From contig NZ_CP137892.1 of the NCBI RefSeq assembly GCF_033547155.1, positions 930,001-994,000 on the forward strand: a stretch of DNA of 64,000 bases. Reading direction: 5' to 3'. The stretch is from Pseudomonas benzenivorans. Lineage in GTDB: Bacteria; Pseudomonadota; Gammaproteobacteria; Pseudomonadales; Pseudomonadaceae. How positions within the stretch are numbered: position 1 is the stretch's first letter; every line of letters starts with the position of its first letter. Made by a program: the position numbers and the translations under genes. Under the pieces are notes generated by a model that was given only the letters and a program-made list of their open reading frames with translations, was not told the origin of the DNA and searched no databases. Below, in pieces: positions 30,526-44,118 of the stretch.

Positions 30526-33375
30526 TTAGAGGCTGGCGATGCGTGCGCGCTGTTCGGCCAGCTTGGCCAGGGCCTGCTCGGCCTCGGCCAGCTTGGCGCG
30601 CTCCTTGTCCAGCACCTCGGCCGGGGCCTTGGCGACGAAACCCTGGTTGGCCAGCTTGCCGCCGACCCGCTTGACCTCGCCGTCCAGGCGGGCGATCTCC
30701 TTGTCCAGGCGCGCCAGTTCGGCGGCCTTGTCGATCAGCCCGGCCATGGGCACCAGCACTTCCATCTCGCCGACCAGGGCGGTGGCGGACATCGGCGCTT
30801 CCTCGCCGGCCGCCAGTACCCGCACCGACTCCAGCTTGGCCAGCTTGTTGAGCAGCGGCAGGTTGTCGGCCAGGCGGCGCTGGTCCAGCTCGCTGGCGTT
30901 CTTGAGGATGATATCGATGCGCTTGGCCATGGAGATCTTCATCTCGCCGCGGATCTGGCGCAGGCCCAGCATCAGCGCCTTGACCCATTCGATGTCGCCC
31001 TCGGCAGCCGCATCGATGCGGCTCTCGTTGGCCACCGGCCAGGGTTGCAGCATCAGGGTGTCGCCGCTGGCGCCGGCGGCGCCCTTGATCCGTTGCCAGA
31101 TCTCCTCGGTGATGAAGGGCATGAAGGGGTGGGCCAGGCGCAGCGCCACTTCCAGCACGCGCACCAGGGTGCGGCGGGTGCCGCGCTGGCGCTCGATGGG
31201 GGCGTGCTCGTCCCACAGCACCGGCTTGACCAGCTCCAGGTACCAGGCGCAGTACTCGTCCCAGATGAACTCGTACAGGGTCTGGGCGGCCATGTCGAAG
31301 CGGAAGGCGTCGAGGTGGCGGGTGACCTCGGCCTCGGTGCGCTGCAGGGCGGAGATGATCCAGCGGTCCACCGCGGACAGCTCCACGGGCTCGCCGCCTA
31401 CGCCGGTGTCCTGGCCATCGGTGTTTTCGATGACGAAGTTGGCGGCGTTCCAGATCTTGTTGCAGAAGTTGCGGTAGCCCTCGACCCGGCCCATGTCGAA
31501 CTTGATGTCGCGGCCGGTGGAGGCCAGCGCCAGGTTGGTGAAGCGCAGGGCGTCGGTGCCGTAGGCGGCGATGCCCTCGGGGAACTCGGCGCGGGTCTGC
31601 TTGGCGATCTTCTCCGCCAGCTTGGGCTGCATCATGCCGCTGGTGCGCTTGGTCACCAGGGCCTCCAGATCGATGCCGTCGACTATGTCCAGCGGGTCGA
31701 GCACATTGCCCTTGGACTTGGACATCTTGTGGCCCTGGCTGTCGCGTACCAGGCCGTGGACGTAGACGGTCTTGAACGGCACCTGGGCGCTGCCGTCGGC
31801 GTTCTTCACCAGGTGCAGGGTCAGCATGACCATGCGCGCGACCCAGAAGAAGATGATGTCGAAGCCGGTGACCAGCACATCCGTGGGGTGGAAGGTCTTC
31901 AGCGCCTCGGTCTGCTGCGGCCAGCCGAGGGTGGAGAAGGTCCACAGGCCGGAGCTGAACCAGGTGTCGAGCACGTCCTCGTCCTGGCGCAGCGGCTGCT
32001 CACCCAGGTTGTGCTTGGCCCGTACCTCGGCCTCGTCGCGGCCCACAAAGACGTTGCCCGCCTCGTCGTACCAGGCCGGGATGCGGTGGCCCCACCACAG
32101 CTGGCGGCTGATGCACCAGTCCTGGATGTCGCGCATCCAGGAGAAGTACATGTTCTCGTACTGCTTGGGCACGAACTGAATGCTGCCGTCTTCCACGGCC
32201 TTGATCGCCGGCTCGGCCAGCGGCTTGGTGGAGACATACCACTGGTCGGTGAGCCAGGGCTCGATCACGGTGCCGGAACGGTCGCCCTTGGGCACCTTGA
32301 GCGCGTGCTCGTCGATCTTCTCCAAGAGGCCTGCGGCCTCGAAGGCGGCGACGATTTGCTTGCGCGCCTCGAAACGGTCGAGGCCGGCGTAGTCCGCCGG
32401 CAGGGTGGTGTCGAACTCGGCGTTGACGCTGCCGTCCAGGTTGAACACCTGGGCCTGTGCCAGCACCGCGGCGTTCTTGTCGAAGATGTTGATCAGCGGC
32501 AGGTTGTGGCGCTTGCCCACTTCATAGTCGTTGAAGTCGTGGGCCGGGGTGATCTTCACGCAGCCGGTACCGAACTCGGGGTCGCAGTAGTCGTCGGCGA
32601 TGATGGGAATGCGCCGGCCGACCAGGGGTAGCTCGACGAAGCTGCCGATCAGCGCCTTGTAACGCTCGTCCTCGGGGTGCACGGCCACCGCGGCGTCACC
32701 CAGCATGGTCTCCGGGCGAGTGGTGGCGACGATCAGGTAGTGCTTGCCGTCGGCGGTGGTGTGGCCGTCGGCCAGGGGGTAGCGCAAATTCCACAGCGAG
32801 CCCTTCTCGTCGTGGTTCTCCACCTCCAGGTCGGAGATGGCGGTGTGGAACTTAGTGTCCCAGTTGACCAGGCGCTTGCCGCGGTAGATCAGGCCGTCCT
32901 CGTGCAGGCGCACGAAGGCTTCTTTAACGGCTTCCGACAGGCCCTCGTCCATGGTGAAGCGCTCGCGCGACCAGTCCACCGAGCTGCCCAGGCGGCGGAT
33001 CTGCCGGGTGATGGTGCCGCCGGACTGTTCCTTCCACTCCCAGACCTTCTCCAGGAACTTCTCCCGGCCCAGGTCGTGGCGGCTGATGCCGTCGGCGGCC
33101 AGCTGGCGCTCGACCACCATCTGGGTGGCGATGCCGGCGTGGTCGGTGCCCGGTTGCCACAGGGTGTTGCGGCCCTGCATGCGACGGAAACGGATCAGCG
33201 CGTCCATGATCGAATTGTTGAAACCATGGCCCATGTGCAGGCTGCCGGTGACGTTCGGCGGCGGGATCATGATGGTGTAGGGCTCGCCCGAGCCCTGGGG
33301 GGCGAAGTAGTTGTTCGCCTCCCAGTTCTGGTACAGGGCGGTTTCAATGGCGTGCGGCTGGTAGGTCTTGTCCAT
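30526..33375 (-). CDS. valS: Valyl-tRNA synthetase
   Basis: 949-residue class I aminoacyl-tRNA synthetase that charges tRNA-Val. The HIGH-type motif is HMGH at 47-50 and the KMSKS loop starts at Lys550. The editing CP1 domain occupies about 190-410, and the C-terminal coiled-coil tRNA-binding arm ([20 protein letters not shown]) about 880-949. Length and motifs are standard. The start ATG at 33375 is followed by [10 protein letters not shown], as in other Pseudomonas ValS. In PAO1 the same neighbours (small gene, holC, pepA) lie upstream. Confidence 0.98.
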   Translation of the reverse strand: MDKTYQPHAIETALYQNWEANNYFAPQGSGEPYTIMIPPPNVTGSLHMGHGFNNSIMDALIRFRRMQGRNTLWQPGTDHAGIATQMVVERQLAADGISRHDLGREKFLEKVWEWKEQSGGTITRQIRRLGSSVDWSRERFTMDEGLSEAVKEAFVRLHEDGLIYRGKRLVNWDTKFHTAISDLEVENHDEKGSLWNLRYPLADGHTTADGKHYLIVATTRPETMLGDAAVAVHPEDERYKALIGSFVELPLVGRRIPIIADDYCDPEFGTGCVKITPAHDFNDYEVGKRHNLPLINIFDKNAAVLAQAQVFNLDGSVNAEFDTTLPADYAGLDRFEARKQIVAAFEAAGLLEKIDEHALKVPKGDRSGTVIEPWLTDQWYVSTKPLAEPAIKAVEDGSIQFVPKQYENMYFSWMRDIQDWCISRQLWWGHRIPAWYDEAGNVFVGRDEAEVRAKHNLGEQPLRQDEDVLDTWFSSGLWTFSTLGWPQQTEALKTFHPTDVLVTGFDIIFFWVARMVMLTLHLVKNADGSAQVPFKTVYVHGLVRDSQGHKMSKSKGNVLDPLDIVDGIDLEALVTKRTSGMMQPKLAEKIAKQTRAEFPEGIAAYGTDALRFTNLALASTGRDIKFDMGRVEGYRNFCNKIWNAANFVIENTDGQDTGVGGEPVELSAVDRWIISALQRTEAEVTRHLDAFRFDMAAQTLYEFIWDEYCAWYLELVKPVLWDEHAPIERQRGTRRTLVRVLEVALRLAHPFMPFITEEIWQRIKGAAGASGDTLMLQPWPVANESRIDAAAEGDIEWVKALMLGLRQIRGEMKISMAKRIDIILKNASELDQRRLADNLPLLNKLAKLESVRVLAAGEEAPMSATALVGEMEVLVPMAGLIDKAAELARLDKEIARLDGEVKRVGGKLANQGFVAKAPAEVLDKERAKLAEAEQALAKLAEQRARIASL

Positions 33376-33491
33376 GCGCGGCGGGACCCTTATGACGGCT
33401 GATCGGAAAAGCCGACAAGTATAACGGGGAAGCCGCGCCAGGCGTAAGGTCGGGCGCCGGGAAGCTGACTGGTGGGGTGGCTGGCTGCGCC

Positions 33492-33914
33492 CTAGTTGCG
33501 CCGCGGCGGCAGCAGGCGGGTCAGGCGCGCCTCCAGGCGGCGTTTCAGTTCGGCCTCGATCTGCGGCACGAAGTCGTCGATGACATCCTGCAGGATCAGC
33601 TGGGCGGCGGCACGCAGTTCGTTGTCGAGCTTCTTCAGCTCGGCGCCGCTGTCACGCTGCACCGCCTGCTCCAGGGTGTTGCGCAGTCCGGCTGTGGGGG
33701 CCGGCTCGGCAACCGCGGGACGGTAGCTGGGGGCGGGCGCCGGCACGGGAGTGGGCGGGGCGCTGACGATGTCGGAGAGCACGGGAATGGCGTCGGGGTC
33801 GAGGGCGTCGACCAGCAACGGCGGCTCGAGGTCCTGGTCGCCCAGCAGTTCGCGGATCGACTCCAGGTCGTTCAGCAGTTGCGTGGGTTTCTGCGGTGGT
33901 TTGGGTTTGTCCAT
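33492..33914 (-). CDS. Conserved hypothetical protein between holC and valS
   Basis: 140-residue soluble protein of unknown function. Residues 1-50 are acidic and Pro/Leu rich ([22 protein letters not shown]), 50-85 form a Pro/Ala linker, and 85-140 are amphipathic helix ([24 protein letters not shown]). The same small gene lies between holC and valS in other Pseudomonas, which suggests co-expression rather than a proven link to polymerase III. It starts 12 nt after the holC stop. Confidence 0.75.
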   Translation of the reverse strand: MDKPKPPQKPTQLLNDLESIRELLGDQDLEPPLLVDALDPDAIPVLSDIVSAPPTPVPAPAPSYRPAVAEPAPTAGLRNTLEQAVQRDSGAELKKLDNELRAAAQLILQDVIDDFVPQIEAELKRRLEARLTRLLPPRRN

Positions 33915-33926
33915 GGCGTGCGGCGC

Positions 33927-34346
33927 TTAGAGCTCGACTCGTTGCGGATCATAGCCGCGCTGGCGGTAGCTGCGGAAATTCTCCCGGCAGGCGGTCAACA
34001 GGTCCGGCTCCTGGTTGACGATCTCGATGATCCGGCTGAAACGCTCGATAAAGGGCGACAGGCTCGGGTTGAGGTTGATCAGCACGCCCTGCTCGGTGGC
34101 CGGCTCCTCGTCCAGGCCGATCACCACCGGGGCGCGCGGGTCGTCCTGATGCAGGTCGTGGGGTACGAAGGTCTCCGCCTTGAAGCGCCACAGCAGCTCA
34201 TCCAGCTCGGCGCACTGCGCCGAGTCGGTGGCGCGCAGGAACACCGGCAGGCCGGCGCGCCAGGCCTTCATCGCCAGCTGGCAGGCGGCGCGCAGGCGCT
34301 CGCCCGGGGTGACGGAGGAGAGTACGTAGAACTCTATTCGGGGCAT
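33927..34346 (-). CDS. holC: DNA polymerase III subunit chi
   Basis: 139-residue chi subunit of the polymerase III clamp loader, which with psi links the holoenzyme to single-strand binding protein. The N terminus IEFYVLSSVTPGERLRAACQLAMKA and the PVFLRATDSAQCAELDELLW block are characteristic. Operon order pepA-holC-small gene-valS on the minus strand is conserved in gammaproteobacteria. Confidence 0.93.
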   Translation of the reverse strand: MPRIEFYVLSSVTPGERLRAACQLAMKAWRAGLPVFLRATDSAQCAELDELLWRFKAETFVPHDLHQDDPRAPVVIGLDEEPATEQGVLINLNPSLSPFIERFSRIIEIVNQEPDLLTACRENFRSYRQRGYDPQRVEL

Positions 34347-34403
34347 GGCGACTTCGACGAGGTGCTGGAGTGGCCGGGGTGAAGGGGCTCACCCCGGCAC
34401 AGG

Positions 34404-35990
<1,587 letters not shown>

Positions 35991-36038
35991 CTAGTTTGAG
36001 CGTAGCCGCCTGAGCCTGACAACCCTGGAGTGTCTGGT

Positions 36039-37160
36039 TTGATCGTCTTCCGTTATCTATCCCGTGAGGTCTTGGTCACCCTGAGTGCGGTAAGTGCCGT
36101 GCTGCTGGTGATCATCATGAGTGGCCGTTTCATCAAGTACCTGGCGCAGGCGGCGCAAGGCCTGCTGGACCCGGGAGTGCTGTTCCTGATCATGGGCTTT
36201 CGCCTGCCGGGCTTCCTCCAGCTGATCCTGCCGCTGGGGCTGTTCCTCGGCATCCTGCTGGCCTACGGGCGGCTCTACCTGGACAGCGAGATGACCGTGC
36301 TGTCGGCCACCGGCATGAGTCAGCAGCGCCTGCTGGTCTACAGCCTGGCGCCGGCGCTGCTGGTGGCATTGTTGGTGGCCTGGTTGAGCCTGGGCCTGGC
36401 GCCCCAGGGCGTTGCCGGGCAGATGCGCATCCTCAACGAGCAGGAGGCCCTGACCGAGTTCGATACCCTGGTGCCGGGGCGCTTTCAGGCCATGAAGGAC
36501 GGTTCGCGGGTGACCTACACCCAGGAGCTGTCCGAGGATCGCGGTCAGCTGGGCGGTATCTTCATCTCCGAGAAGCGCTTCTCCCGCGATGGCGGCAAGG
36601 AGCGCGGCATCACCGTGCTGGTGGCCGAAAGCGGGCGCCAGGAGCTGCAGGCCGACGGCAGCCGCTACCTGATTCTGGAGAACGGCTATCGCTACGACGG
36701 CAATCCCGGTCAGGCCGACTACCGAGCGATCCAGTACGACACCTATGGCGTGCTCCTGCCCAAGCCCTCGGTCAGCGGCGAGGTCAGCGAGCGCGAGGCC
36801 GTGCCGACCCGGGAGCTGTTCGGCAGCGACAATGTGCGCCTGCAGTCCGAGTTGCAGTGGCGTCTGTCCATCCCCTTGCTGGTGTTCGTGGTCACCCTGC
36901 TGGCGGTGCCGCTGTCCCGGGTCAATCCGCGGCAGGGACGATTCCTCAAGCTGTTGCCGGCGGTGTTCCTGTATATGGCCTACCTGGCGCTGCTGATCGC
37001 TGCCCGTGGCGCCCTGGATAAAGGAAAGATTCCGCAGTCGCTGGGGCTGTGGTGGGTGCATGGGGTATTCGTGTTGATAGGTCTGCTGTTGCTCTATTGG
37101 GAGCCGTTGCGCTTGAAGTGGGCGAGTCGCCGTGCTGTGCGGGAGGTGGCCAGTGGCTAA
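36039..37160 (+). CDS. lptF: LPS export ABC transporter permease LptF
   Basis: 373-residue inner-membrane subunit of LptB2FG, which extracts LPS from the inner membrane. It has three helices at the N terminus, a periplasmic beta-jellyroll domain (about 125-270, including QAMKDGSRVTYTQEL) and three C-terminal helices. The start is taken as TTG at 36039 (MIVFRYLSREVL) because TGGAG at 36026-36030 is spaced 8 nt from it; the GTG at 36030 would overlap that ribosome-binding site. It overlaps lptG by 8 nt. Confidence 0.93.
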   Translation: MIVFRYLSREVLVTLSAVSAVLLVIIMSGRFIKYLAQAAQGLLDPGVLFLIMGFRLPGFLQLILPLGLFLGILLAYGRLYLDSEMTVLSATGMSQQRLLVYSLAPALLVALLVAWLSLGLAPQGVAGQMRILNEQEALTEFDTLVPGRFQAMKDGSRVTYTQELSEDRGQLGGIFISEKRFSRDGGKERGITVLVAESGRQELQADGSRYLILENGYRYDGNPGQADYRAIQYDTYGVLLPKPSVSGEVSEREAVPTRELFGSDNVRLQSELQWRLSIPLLVFVVTLLAVPLSRVNPRQGRFLKLLPAVFLYMAYLALLIAARGALDKGKIPQSLGLWWVHGVFVLIGLLLLYWEPLRLKWASRRAVREVASG

Positions 37161-38214
37161 GCTGGACAGGTACATCGGCATCCAGGTGTTCTTCGCGATC
37201 CTGGCGGTGCTGGGGATCATAGTCGGGCTGGCGCTGCTGTTCGCCTTCATCGATGAGCTGGGCGATGTCGAGGGCAACTACAGCCTGGGCGATGCCGCCT
37301 GGTATGTCTTCCTGACCGTGCCGCGGCGGGTCTACGAGATGCTGCCGATGGCGGCGTTGATCGGTTGCCTGATCGGCCTGGGCAGTCTGGCCAGCAGCAG
37401 TGAACTGACCGTGATGCGCGCCGCCGGCGTGTCGATCGGGCGCATCGTCTGGGCGGTGATGAAGCCGATGCTGGTGCTGATGCTGGTCGGCATCCTGATC
37501 GGTGAGTACCTGGCGCCCTGGAGCGAGAACCAGGCCCAGGCCAATCGCGCCATGGCTCAGGGCGGTGGTGAGGCGCAGAGCGCCAAGCGCGGCCTGTGGC
37601 ACCGCCAGGGCCAGGAGTTCGTGCATATCAACGCGGTGCAACCCAATGGCGTGCTGTACGGCGTGACGCGCTACCGTTTCGATGAGCGGCGCCGCCTGTT
37701 GTCCTCCAGCTTCGCCCGGCGCGCGCAGTACCAGGGCGATCACTGGCGGCTGGAGAACGTCGCCACTACGCATTTCCGCGAGCGCAGCACCGAGCTGGTC
37801 AAGTCGCTCAGCGAGCGCTGGGACGTCGAGCTCAATCCCCAGTTGCTCGGTACCGTGGTGCTGGAGCCGGAAGCCCTGTCGGTGACCGGGCTGTGGCGCT
37901 ACATCCAGTACCTGGCCGAGCAGGGGCTGAACAATGGTCAGTACTGGCTGGCGTTCTGGACCAAGGTGCTGCAGCCGCTGGTGACCGCGGCGCTGGTGCT
38001 GATGGCGATTTCCTTCATCTTCGGTCCGCTGCGTTCGGTGACCCTGGGGCAGCGGGTGTTCACCGGGGTCCTGGTCGGCTTCGTCTTCAGCATCGCTCAG
38101 GATTTGCTGGGGCCGTCGAGCCTGGTGTTCGGCTTCTCGCCGCTGCTGGCGGTGTTGATCCCCGTGGGCATCTGCCTGGTGGCGGGCATGGGCCTGCTAC
38201 GACGGGCCGGCTAA
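37153..38214 (+). CDS. lptG: LPS export ABC transporter permease LptG
   Basis: 353-residue partner of LptF with the same six-helix plus jellyroll layout. N-terminal KLDRYIGIQVFFAIL and the cytoplasmic coupling region YEMLPMAALIGCLIGLGSLASSSELTVMRAAG are typical. The GTG at 37153, with GGGAGG 6-12 nt upstream and overlapping the lptF stop, is preferred over an upstream in-frame GTG at 37132. A symmetrical terminator follows 13 nt after the stop. Confidence 0.95.
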   Translation: MAKLDRYIGIQVFFAILAVLGIIVGLALLFAFIDELGDVEGNYSLGDAAWYVFLTVPRRVYEMLPMAALIGCLIGLGSLASSSELTVMRAAGVSIGRIVWAVMKPMLVLMLVGILIGEYLAPWSENQAQANRAMAQGGGEAQSAKRGLWHRQGQEFVHINAVQPNGVLYGVTRYRFDERRRLLSSSFARRAQYQGDHWRLENVATTHFRERSTELVKSLSERWDVELNPQLLGTVVLEPEALSVTGLWRYIQYLAEQGLNNGQYWLAFWTKVLQPLVTAALVLMAISFIFGPLRSVTLGQRVFTGVLVGFVFSIAQDLLGPSSLVFGFSPLLAVLIPVGICLVAGMGLLRRAG

Positions 38215-38227
38215 TCAATCGATGCAG

Positions 38228-38256
38228 AAAAAAGCCGGCAGATCGCCGGCTTTTTT
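38228..38256. terminator. Bidirectional terminator lptG / RDD gene
   Basis: AAAAAAGCCGGC and GCCGGCTTTTTT form 12-nt mirror arms around a 5-nt loop, giving a U-run on both strands. Confidence 0.95.
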
Positions 38257-38263
38257 CTGGGGG

Positions 38264-38758
38264 TTATTTCTTGTGGATATTCTTGGGCAGTTGCACGGTG
38301 CGGCTGGCGGAATAGATGTCGTGCCAGCTGCGTTTTTCCCTGTCCCAGAGCACCCATAGAAAGCCCAGGCCGAAGCACAGCCATGAAACGATGGCGACCA
38401 GAAAACGCAGCAGCGCCTGCCACAGGCCGATGGCGCTGCCGTCCGGGTTCTGGATGCGAATGCCCCAGACTTGCATGCCCAGGGTCTGGCCATTGTGGGT
38501 CCAGAATTTGGCGAAGAAGCCGAACAGGCTGAGCAGCAGCAGGCTCGACAGCAGGGGGTCGCCGTCCAGAGCGCCGGCGTCGGACAGGCGTTTGAGTTGC
38601 GCCTCGCCGTAGAAGCCCATGAGCACGAGCTTGTAGGCGAAGGTCACGACTATCAGCAGGGCGATGCACAGCAGGAAGTCGTAGAACAGGGCCGCGAGGC
38701 GGCGGGTCAGGCCGGCGGCGGGGAAGTCACCCTGCGGGCGCAGCAGGTGTTTGGGCAT
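38264..38758 (-). CDS. RDD family membrane protein
   Basis: 164-residue membrane protein with an RDD domain. The family signature appears as LTRRLAALFYDFLL (Arg/Asp pattern) in the first helix and later GQTLGMQVWGIRI and DREKRSWHDIY. Three hydrophobic segments at about 23-45, 75-95 and 115-140. Function is unknown; some RDD proteins are Na+/H+ antiporters. The ATG at 38758 (MPKHLLRPQ) is preferred over a TTG six codons upstream. It lies convergent with lptG. Confidence 0.85.
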   Translation of the reverse strand: MPKHLLRPQGDFPAAGLTRRLAALFYDFLLCIALLIVVTFAYKLVLMGFYGEAQLKRLSDAGALDGDPLLSSLLLLSLFGFFAKFWTHNGQTLGMQVWGIRIQNPDGSAIGLWQALLRFLVAIVSWLCFGLGFLWVLWDREKRSWHDIYSASRTVQLPKNIHKK

Positions 38759-38823
38759 GGAGGGCTCGTCGGGCAATGGTGCGGTAGTGTCTTAAAGGTA
38801 CGGTTTTATTTACGTTCAGGCAT

Positions 38824-38853
38824 AAAAAAACCCCTGATGCAGCATCAGGGGTT
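38824..38853 (-). terminator. Rho-independent terminator of the cold-shock gene
   Basis: On the minus strand CCCCTGAT / ATCAGGGG (10 bp with flanking A-T pairs, 5-nt loop) is followed by TTTTTTT, 18 nt after the stop. Confidence 0.93.
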
Positions 38854-38870
38854 CTTCAAAGCGGCGGCGA

Positions 38871-39083
38871 TTAGCCCAGGATCTGAACCTGGTCGGCCTG
38901 CATGCCTTTTTGACCTTGCACGGCGACGAAGCTGACCTTCTGGCCTTCTTTCAGGCTCTTGAAGCCGTTGCCTTCGATCGCGCGGAAGTGCACGAACAGA
39001 TCCGGACCGCTCTCGGGAGTGATAAAACCAAAACCTTTCTCGTCGTTAAACCACTTGACGGTACCGTTCTGACGATTCGACAT
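38871..39083 (-). CDS. cspA: Cold-shock domain protein
   Basis: 70-residue single-stranded nucleic-acid-binding protein of the CspA family, acting as an RNA chaperone. RNP1 (KGFGFITPE) and RNP2 (LFVHFRAI) motifs are intact; residue 20 equivalents are aromatic as in the family. AAGGAA lies 8 nt before the ATG. A terminator follows. The member (CspA, CapB or similar) cannot be fixed by sequence alone, so the symbol is generic. Confidence 0.92.
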   Translation of the reverse strand: MSNRQNGTVKWFNDEKGFGFITPESGPDLFVHFRAIEGNGFKSLKEGQKVSFVAVQGQKGMQADQVQILG

Positions 39084-39424
39084 GTCTTATTTCCTTGAAA
39101 CTAGAGTTGATGACAGCCCCTAAATGATAGAGGACTGAGACTGGTTGCAAAGAGTAATAGAAGTCGAGCGGGATGTAGCGGATCTGGAGGATCTACTGCA
39201 TCAGGTCACGATTCACGGCGACCCATGCAAACACAGTTCAATCACTCTACGCTAACTTTTGGACAAATGCCAACCCCGGCGCAGCGCGAGAATCGCAGCG
39301 GATCGAGGTTGTTTGCTGACTATCGAGGATAGCTGTGCAAGAAGCATTTTGTAGGTGCTGAGGGCGCAGTTCGCTATGACTGCCAGGCGTCGCTTTGTGC
39401 TGGATAAAGCGACTGAAGGATCTA
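39084..39424. other. Leader of the cold-shock gene and spacer to tRNA-Leu
   Basis: 341 bp. The first 70 bp contain the candidate promoter of the cold-shock gene. The remainder up to tRNA-Leu has lower GC than the genes around it and no recognisable gene, terminator or repeat. Confidence 0.55.
39124..39151 (-). promoter_or_regulatory. Candidate sigma-70 promoter of the cold-shock gene
   Basis: On the minus strand TTTGCA, 16 nt, TATCAT, giving a leader of roughly 35 nt before the ATG at 39083. Only a consensus match. Confidence 0.4.
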
Positions 39425-39509
39425 TGGTGCCCCGGGGGAGACTCGAACTCCCACTTCTTTCGAAAACGGATTTTGAATCCGCCGCGTCTACCGGTTCCGC
39501 CACCGGGGC
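39425..39509 (-). tRNA. tRNA-Leu (anticodon CAA)
   Basis: 85-nt class II tRNA. The acceptor stem pairs GCCCCGG with CCGGGGC, followed by A and an encoded CCA. The D region has GGAACCGGTAGACGC; the anticodon stem GCGGA/TCCGT encloses loop TTCAAAA with anticodon CAA (reads UUG). A long variable arm precedes the T arm GGGAG-TTCGAGT-CTCCC. It lies between the cold-shock gene and queA, head to head with queA. Confidence 0.97.
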
Positions 39510-39621
39510 ACAATGGCGGCGCAGTATAGGGAGGCGGTTGCGCCCGGTCAATCCACTTGCGTGGCCAGCTTGGGGGATTTCCGGTAAGCTTTGCCGCCCT
39601 GAAATACGACTCCCTCCCGCC

Positions 39622-41801
<2,180 letters not shown>

Positions 41802-41842
41802 TCTATCGCTGTTCTCAAAGACCTTTCCAACAGGAGTGTTAC

Positions 41843-42178
41843 ATGAGCTTTTTGATCCCCGCTGCTTATGCCGATGCGGCTGCCCCGGCCGCCGGTCCTG
41901 CCGGCACCGGTTTCGAGTGGGTGTTCCTGGTCGGTTTCCTGGTCATCTTCTATCTGATGATCTGGCGTCCCCAGGCCAAGCGTGCCAAGGAACACAAGAA
42001 CCTGATCGGCAACCTGCAGAAGGGTGACGAAGTGGTGACCAGCGGCGGCATCGCCGGCAAGGTTACCAAGGTCAGCGACGACTTCGTGGTCATCGAGGCG
42101 TCCGACACGGTGGAGCTGAAGATCCAGAAGGTGGCCATCGCCGCCACCCTGCCCAAGGGCACGCTGAAAGCCATCTGA
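41843..42178 (+). CDS. yajC: Preprotein translocase subunit YajC
   Basis: 111-residue single-pass membrane protein that associates with SecDF and the Sec translocon. One transmembrane helix at about 24-43 (FEWVFLVGFLVIFYLMIWRPQ) and a small cytosolic domain with the conserved GDEVVTSGGIAGKV and VELKIQK segments. AGGAG lies 6-10 nt before the ATG. Confidence 0.96.
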   Translation: MSFLIPAAYADAAAPAAGPAGTGFEWVFLVGFLVIFYLMIWRPQAKRAKEHKNLIGNLQKGDEVVTSGGIAGKVTKVSDDFVVIEASDTVELKIQKVAIAATLPKGTLKAI

Positions 42179-42240
42179 GCTCCACATCATCACCATTCGA
42201 CGGGGCGCTAAATGCGCCCCGCGTCATAACGGGCGGCGTC

Positions 42241-44109
42241 ATGCTCAATAAGTTTCCTCTGTGGAAGTACCTGCTGATCGTGGCTGTGCTGGCGATCGGC
42301 TTCGTCTATTCGGCACCCAACCTCTACCCGGACGATCCGGCCATCCAGATCAGTGGCAACAGCACGGCGATGCGCGTCGAGCAGGCCGATCTGGAGCGCG
42401 CCGGTCGCGCGCTGAACGAGGCTGGCATCGAGGTCAAGGCGATGAGCCTGGCCGAGCAGGGGCGCGGCGGTCTGCTGCGTCTGGTCAGCCAGGAAGATCA
42501 GCTGCCGGCCAAGGATGTGGTGCGCAGGGTTCTGGGTGGCGACTTTGTGGTGGCCCTGAACCTGGCACAGACCACGCCGGACTGGCTGCGCAACCTGGGC
42601 GCCGGTCCGATGAAGCTGGGTCTGGACCTGTCCGGTGGTGTGCACTTCCTGCTGGAGGTGGACATGGACAAGGCCCTGGATGCCCGGCGCAAGGTCTACG
42701 AGGGCGAGGTCAAGAGCCTGCTGCGCAAGGAGCGGGTGCGTTATCGCAGCCTGCCTCAGGCTAATGAAGCGATTCAATTGGGCTTCGCCGATGCAGCGAC
42801 CCTGGAGCAGGCCGAGCGCCTGATCCGCAAGGAGTTCAACGACTTCGAGCTGGTCGCCGTCGAGCGCAACGAGATGCAGGTGCTGCGCCTGAGCCTGACC
42901 CCGGCCAAGCTCGCCGAGATTCGCGAGTACTCGATCAAGCAGAACCTGACCACGGTGCGTAACCGGGTCAACGAGCTCGGTGTGGCCGAGCCGCTGGTCC
43001 AGCGTCAGGGCGCCAACCGTATCGTGGTGGAGCTGCCGGGCGTGCAGGACACCGCCGAGGCCAAGCGCATTCTCGGCAAGACCGCCAACCTCGAGTTCCG
43101 CCTGCAGGCCGAGCTGGATGCGCCGCGGGCGGCCACCGAAACCTTCGAGTTTCGCGAGGAGGGTCGGCCACCGGTGCAGCTCGAGCGCGAGCTGATCATC
43201 ACCGGCGACCAGGTCACCGACGCTCAGGCCAGCTTCGACGAGAACGGTCGCCCGCAGGTGAACATCCGTCTGGATGGCCATGGCGGCGACCTGATGAACC
43301 GCGCCACGCGTAACAACGTGGGACGCAGCATGGCGGTGATCTTCATCGAGCAGAAGCCGGTGACCCGCTACGCGCGGCAAACGGTCGACGGCGTCGAGCA
43401 GGAAGTGGCGATCCCGGGGTTCGTCGAGGAGAAGAAGATCATCAGCCTGGCGACCATCCAGTCGCCGCTCGGCAGCCAGTTCCGCATCACCGGCCTGGAC
43501 GGCCAGGGCGAGTCCTCCGAGCTGGCCCTGCTGCTGCGTGCCGGCGGCCTGGCGGCGCCGATGTACTTCGCCGAGGAACGCACCATCGGCCCGAGCCTGG
43601 GTGCCGACAACATCGCCAAGGGCGTCGAGGCCTCGCTCTGGGGCATGCTGTTCGTCTCGCTGTTCATTATCGCCATCTACCGCTACTTCGGCGTGCTGGC
43701 GACCATTGCCCTGGGCTTCAATATGGTGCTGCTGCTGGCGCTGATGTCGCTGCTCAGCGCCACCCTGACCCTGCCGGGCATCGCCGGTATCGTGCTGACC
43801 ATGGGTATGGCTGTGGATGCCAACGTGCTGATCTTCTCGCGCATCCGTGAGGAAATCGCCAATGGCATGTCGATTCAGCGCGCCGTCCACGAAGGCTTCG
43901 ATCGTGCCTTCACGGCCATCGTCGACGCCAACCTGACCACCCTGCTGGTCGGCGGCATTCTCTTCGCCATGGGTACCGGTCCGGTCAAGGGCTTTGCCGT
44001 GACCCTGTCGCTGGGGATTCTCACCTCGATGTTCACGGCGATTCTGGTGACCCGCGCCATGGTCAACCTGAGTGTCGGTGGACGTGACTTCAAGAAGCTG
44101 TGGATCTAA
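42241..44109 (+). CDS. secD: Protein translocase subunit SecD
   Basis: 622-residue inner-membrane subunit of SecDF, which uses the proton gradient to pull secreted proteins across the membrane. One N-terminal helix is followed by a large periplasmic region (about 35-440) including KLGLDLSGGVHFLLEVD and DARRKVYEGEVKSLLR, then five helices with AGIVLTMGMAVDANVLIFSRIREE, the conserved Asp/Arg helix. It is followed by secF after 9 nt. Confidence 0.97.
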   Translation: MLNKFPLWKYLLIVAVLAIGFVYSAPNLYPDDPAIQISGNSTAMRVEQADLERAGRALNEAGIEVKAMSLAEQGRGGLLRLVSQEDQLPAKDVVRRVLGGDFVVALNLAQTTPDWLRNLGAGPMKLGLDLSGGVHFLLEVDMDKALDARRKVYEGEVKSLLRKERVRYRSLPQANEAIQLGFADAATLEQAERLIRKEFNDFELVAVERNEMQVLRLSLTPAKLAEIREYSIKQNLTTVRNRVNELGVAEPLVQRQGANRIVVELPGVQDTAEAKRILGKTANLEFRLQAELDAPRAATETFEFREEGRPPVQLERELIITGDQVTDAQASFDENGRPQVNIRLDGHGGDLMNRATRNNVGRSMAVIFIEQKPVTRYARQTVDGVEQEVAIPGFVEEKKIISLATIQSPLGSQFRITGLDGQGESSELALLLRAGGLAAPMYFAEERTIGPSLGADNIAKGVEASLWGMLFVSLFIIAIYRYFGVLATIALGFNMVLLLALMSLLSATLTLPGIAGIVLTMGMAVDANVLIFSRIREEIANGMSIQRAVHEGFDRAFTAIVDANLTTLLVGGILFAMGTGPVKGFAVTLSLGILTSMFTAILVTRAMVNLSVGGRDFKKLWI

Positions 44110-44118
44110 GGGGCTGAG

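Noticed and set aside
28928..31945. Minus-strand open frame of about 1005 codons across nhaC and valS
   Set aside because: Out-of-frame Arg/Pro/Ala-rich translation of two well-supported genes on the same strand.
39425..39509. tRNA-Leu as a possible integration site for a genomic island
   Set aside because: No integrase, no direct repeat of the tRNA 3' end and core genes on both sides.
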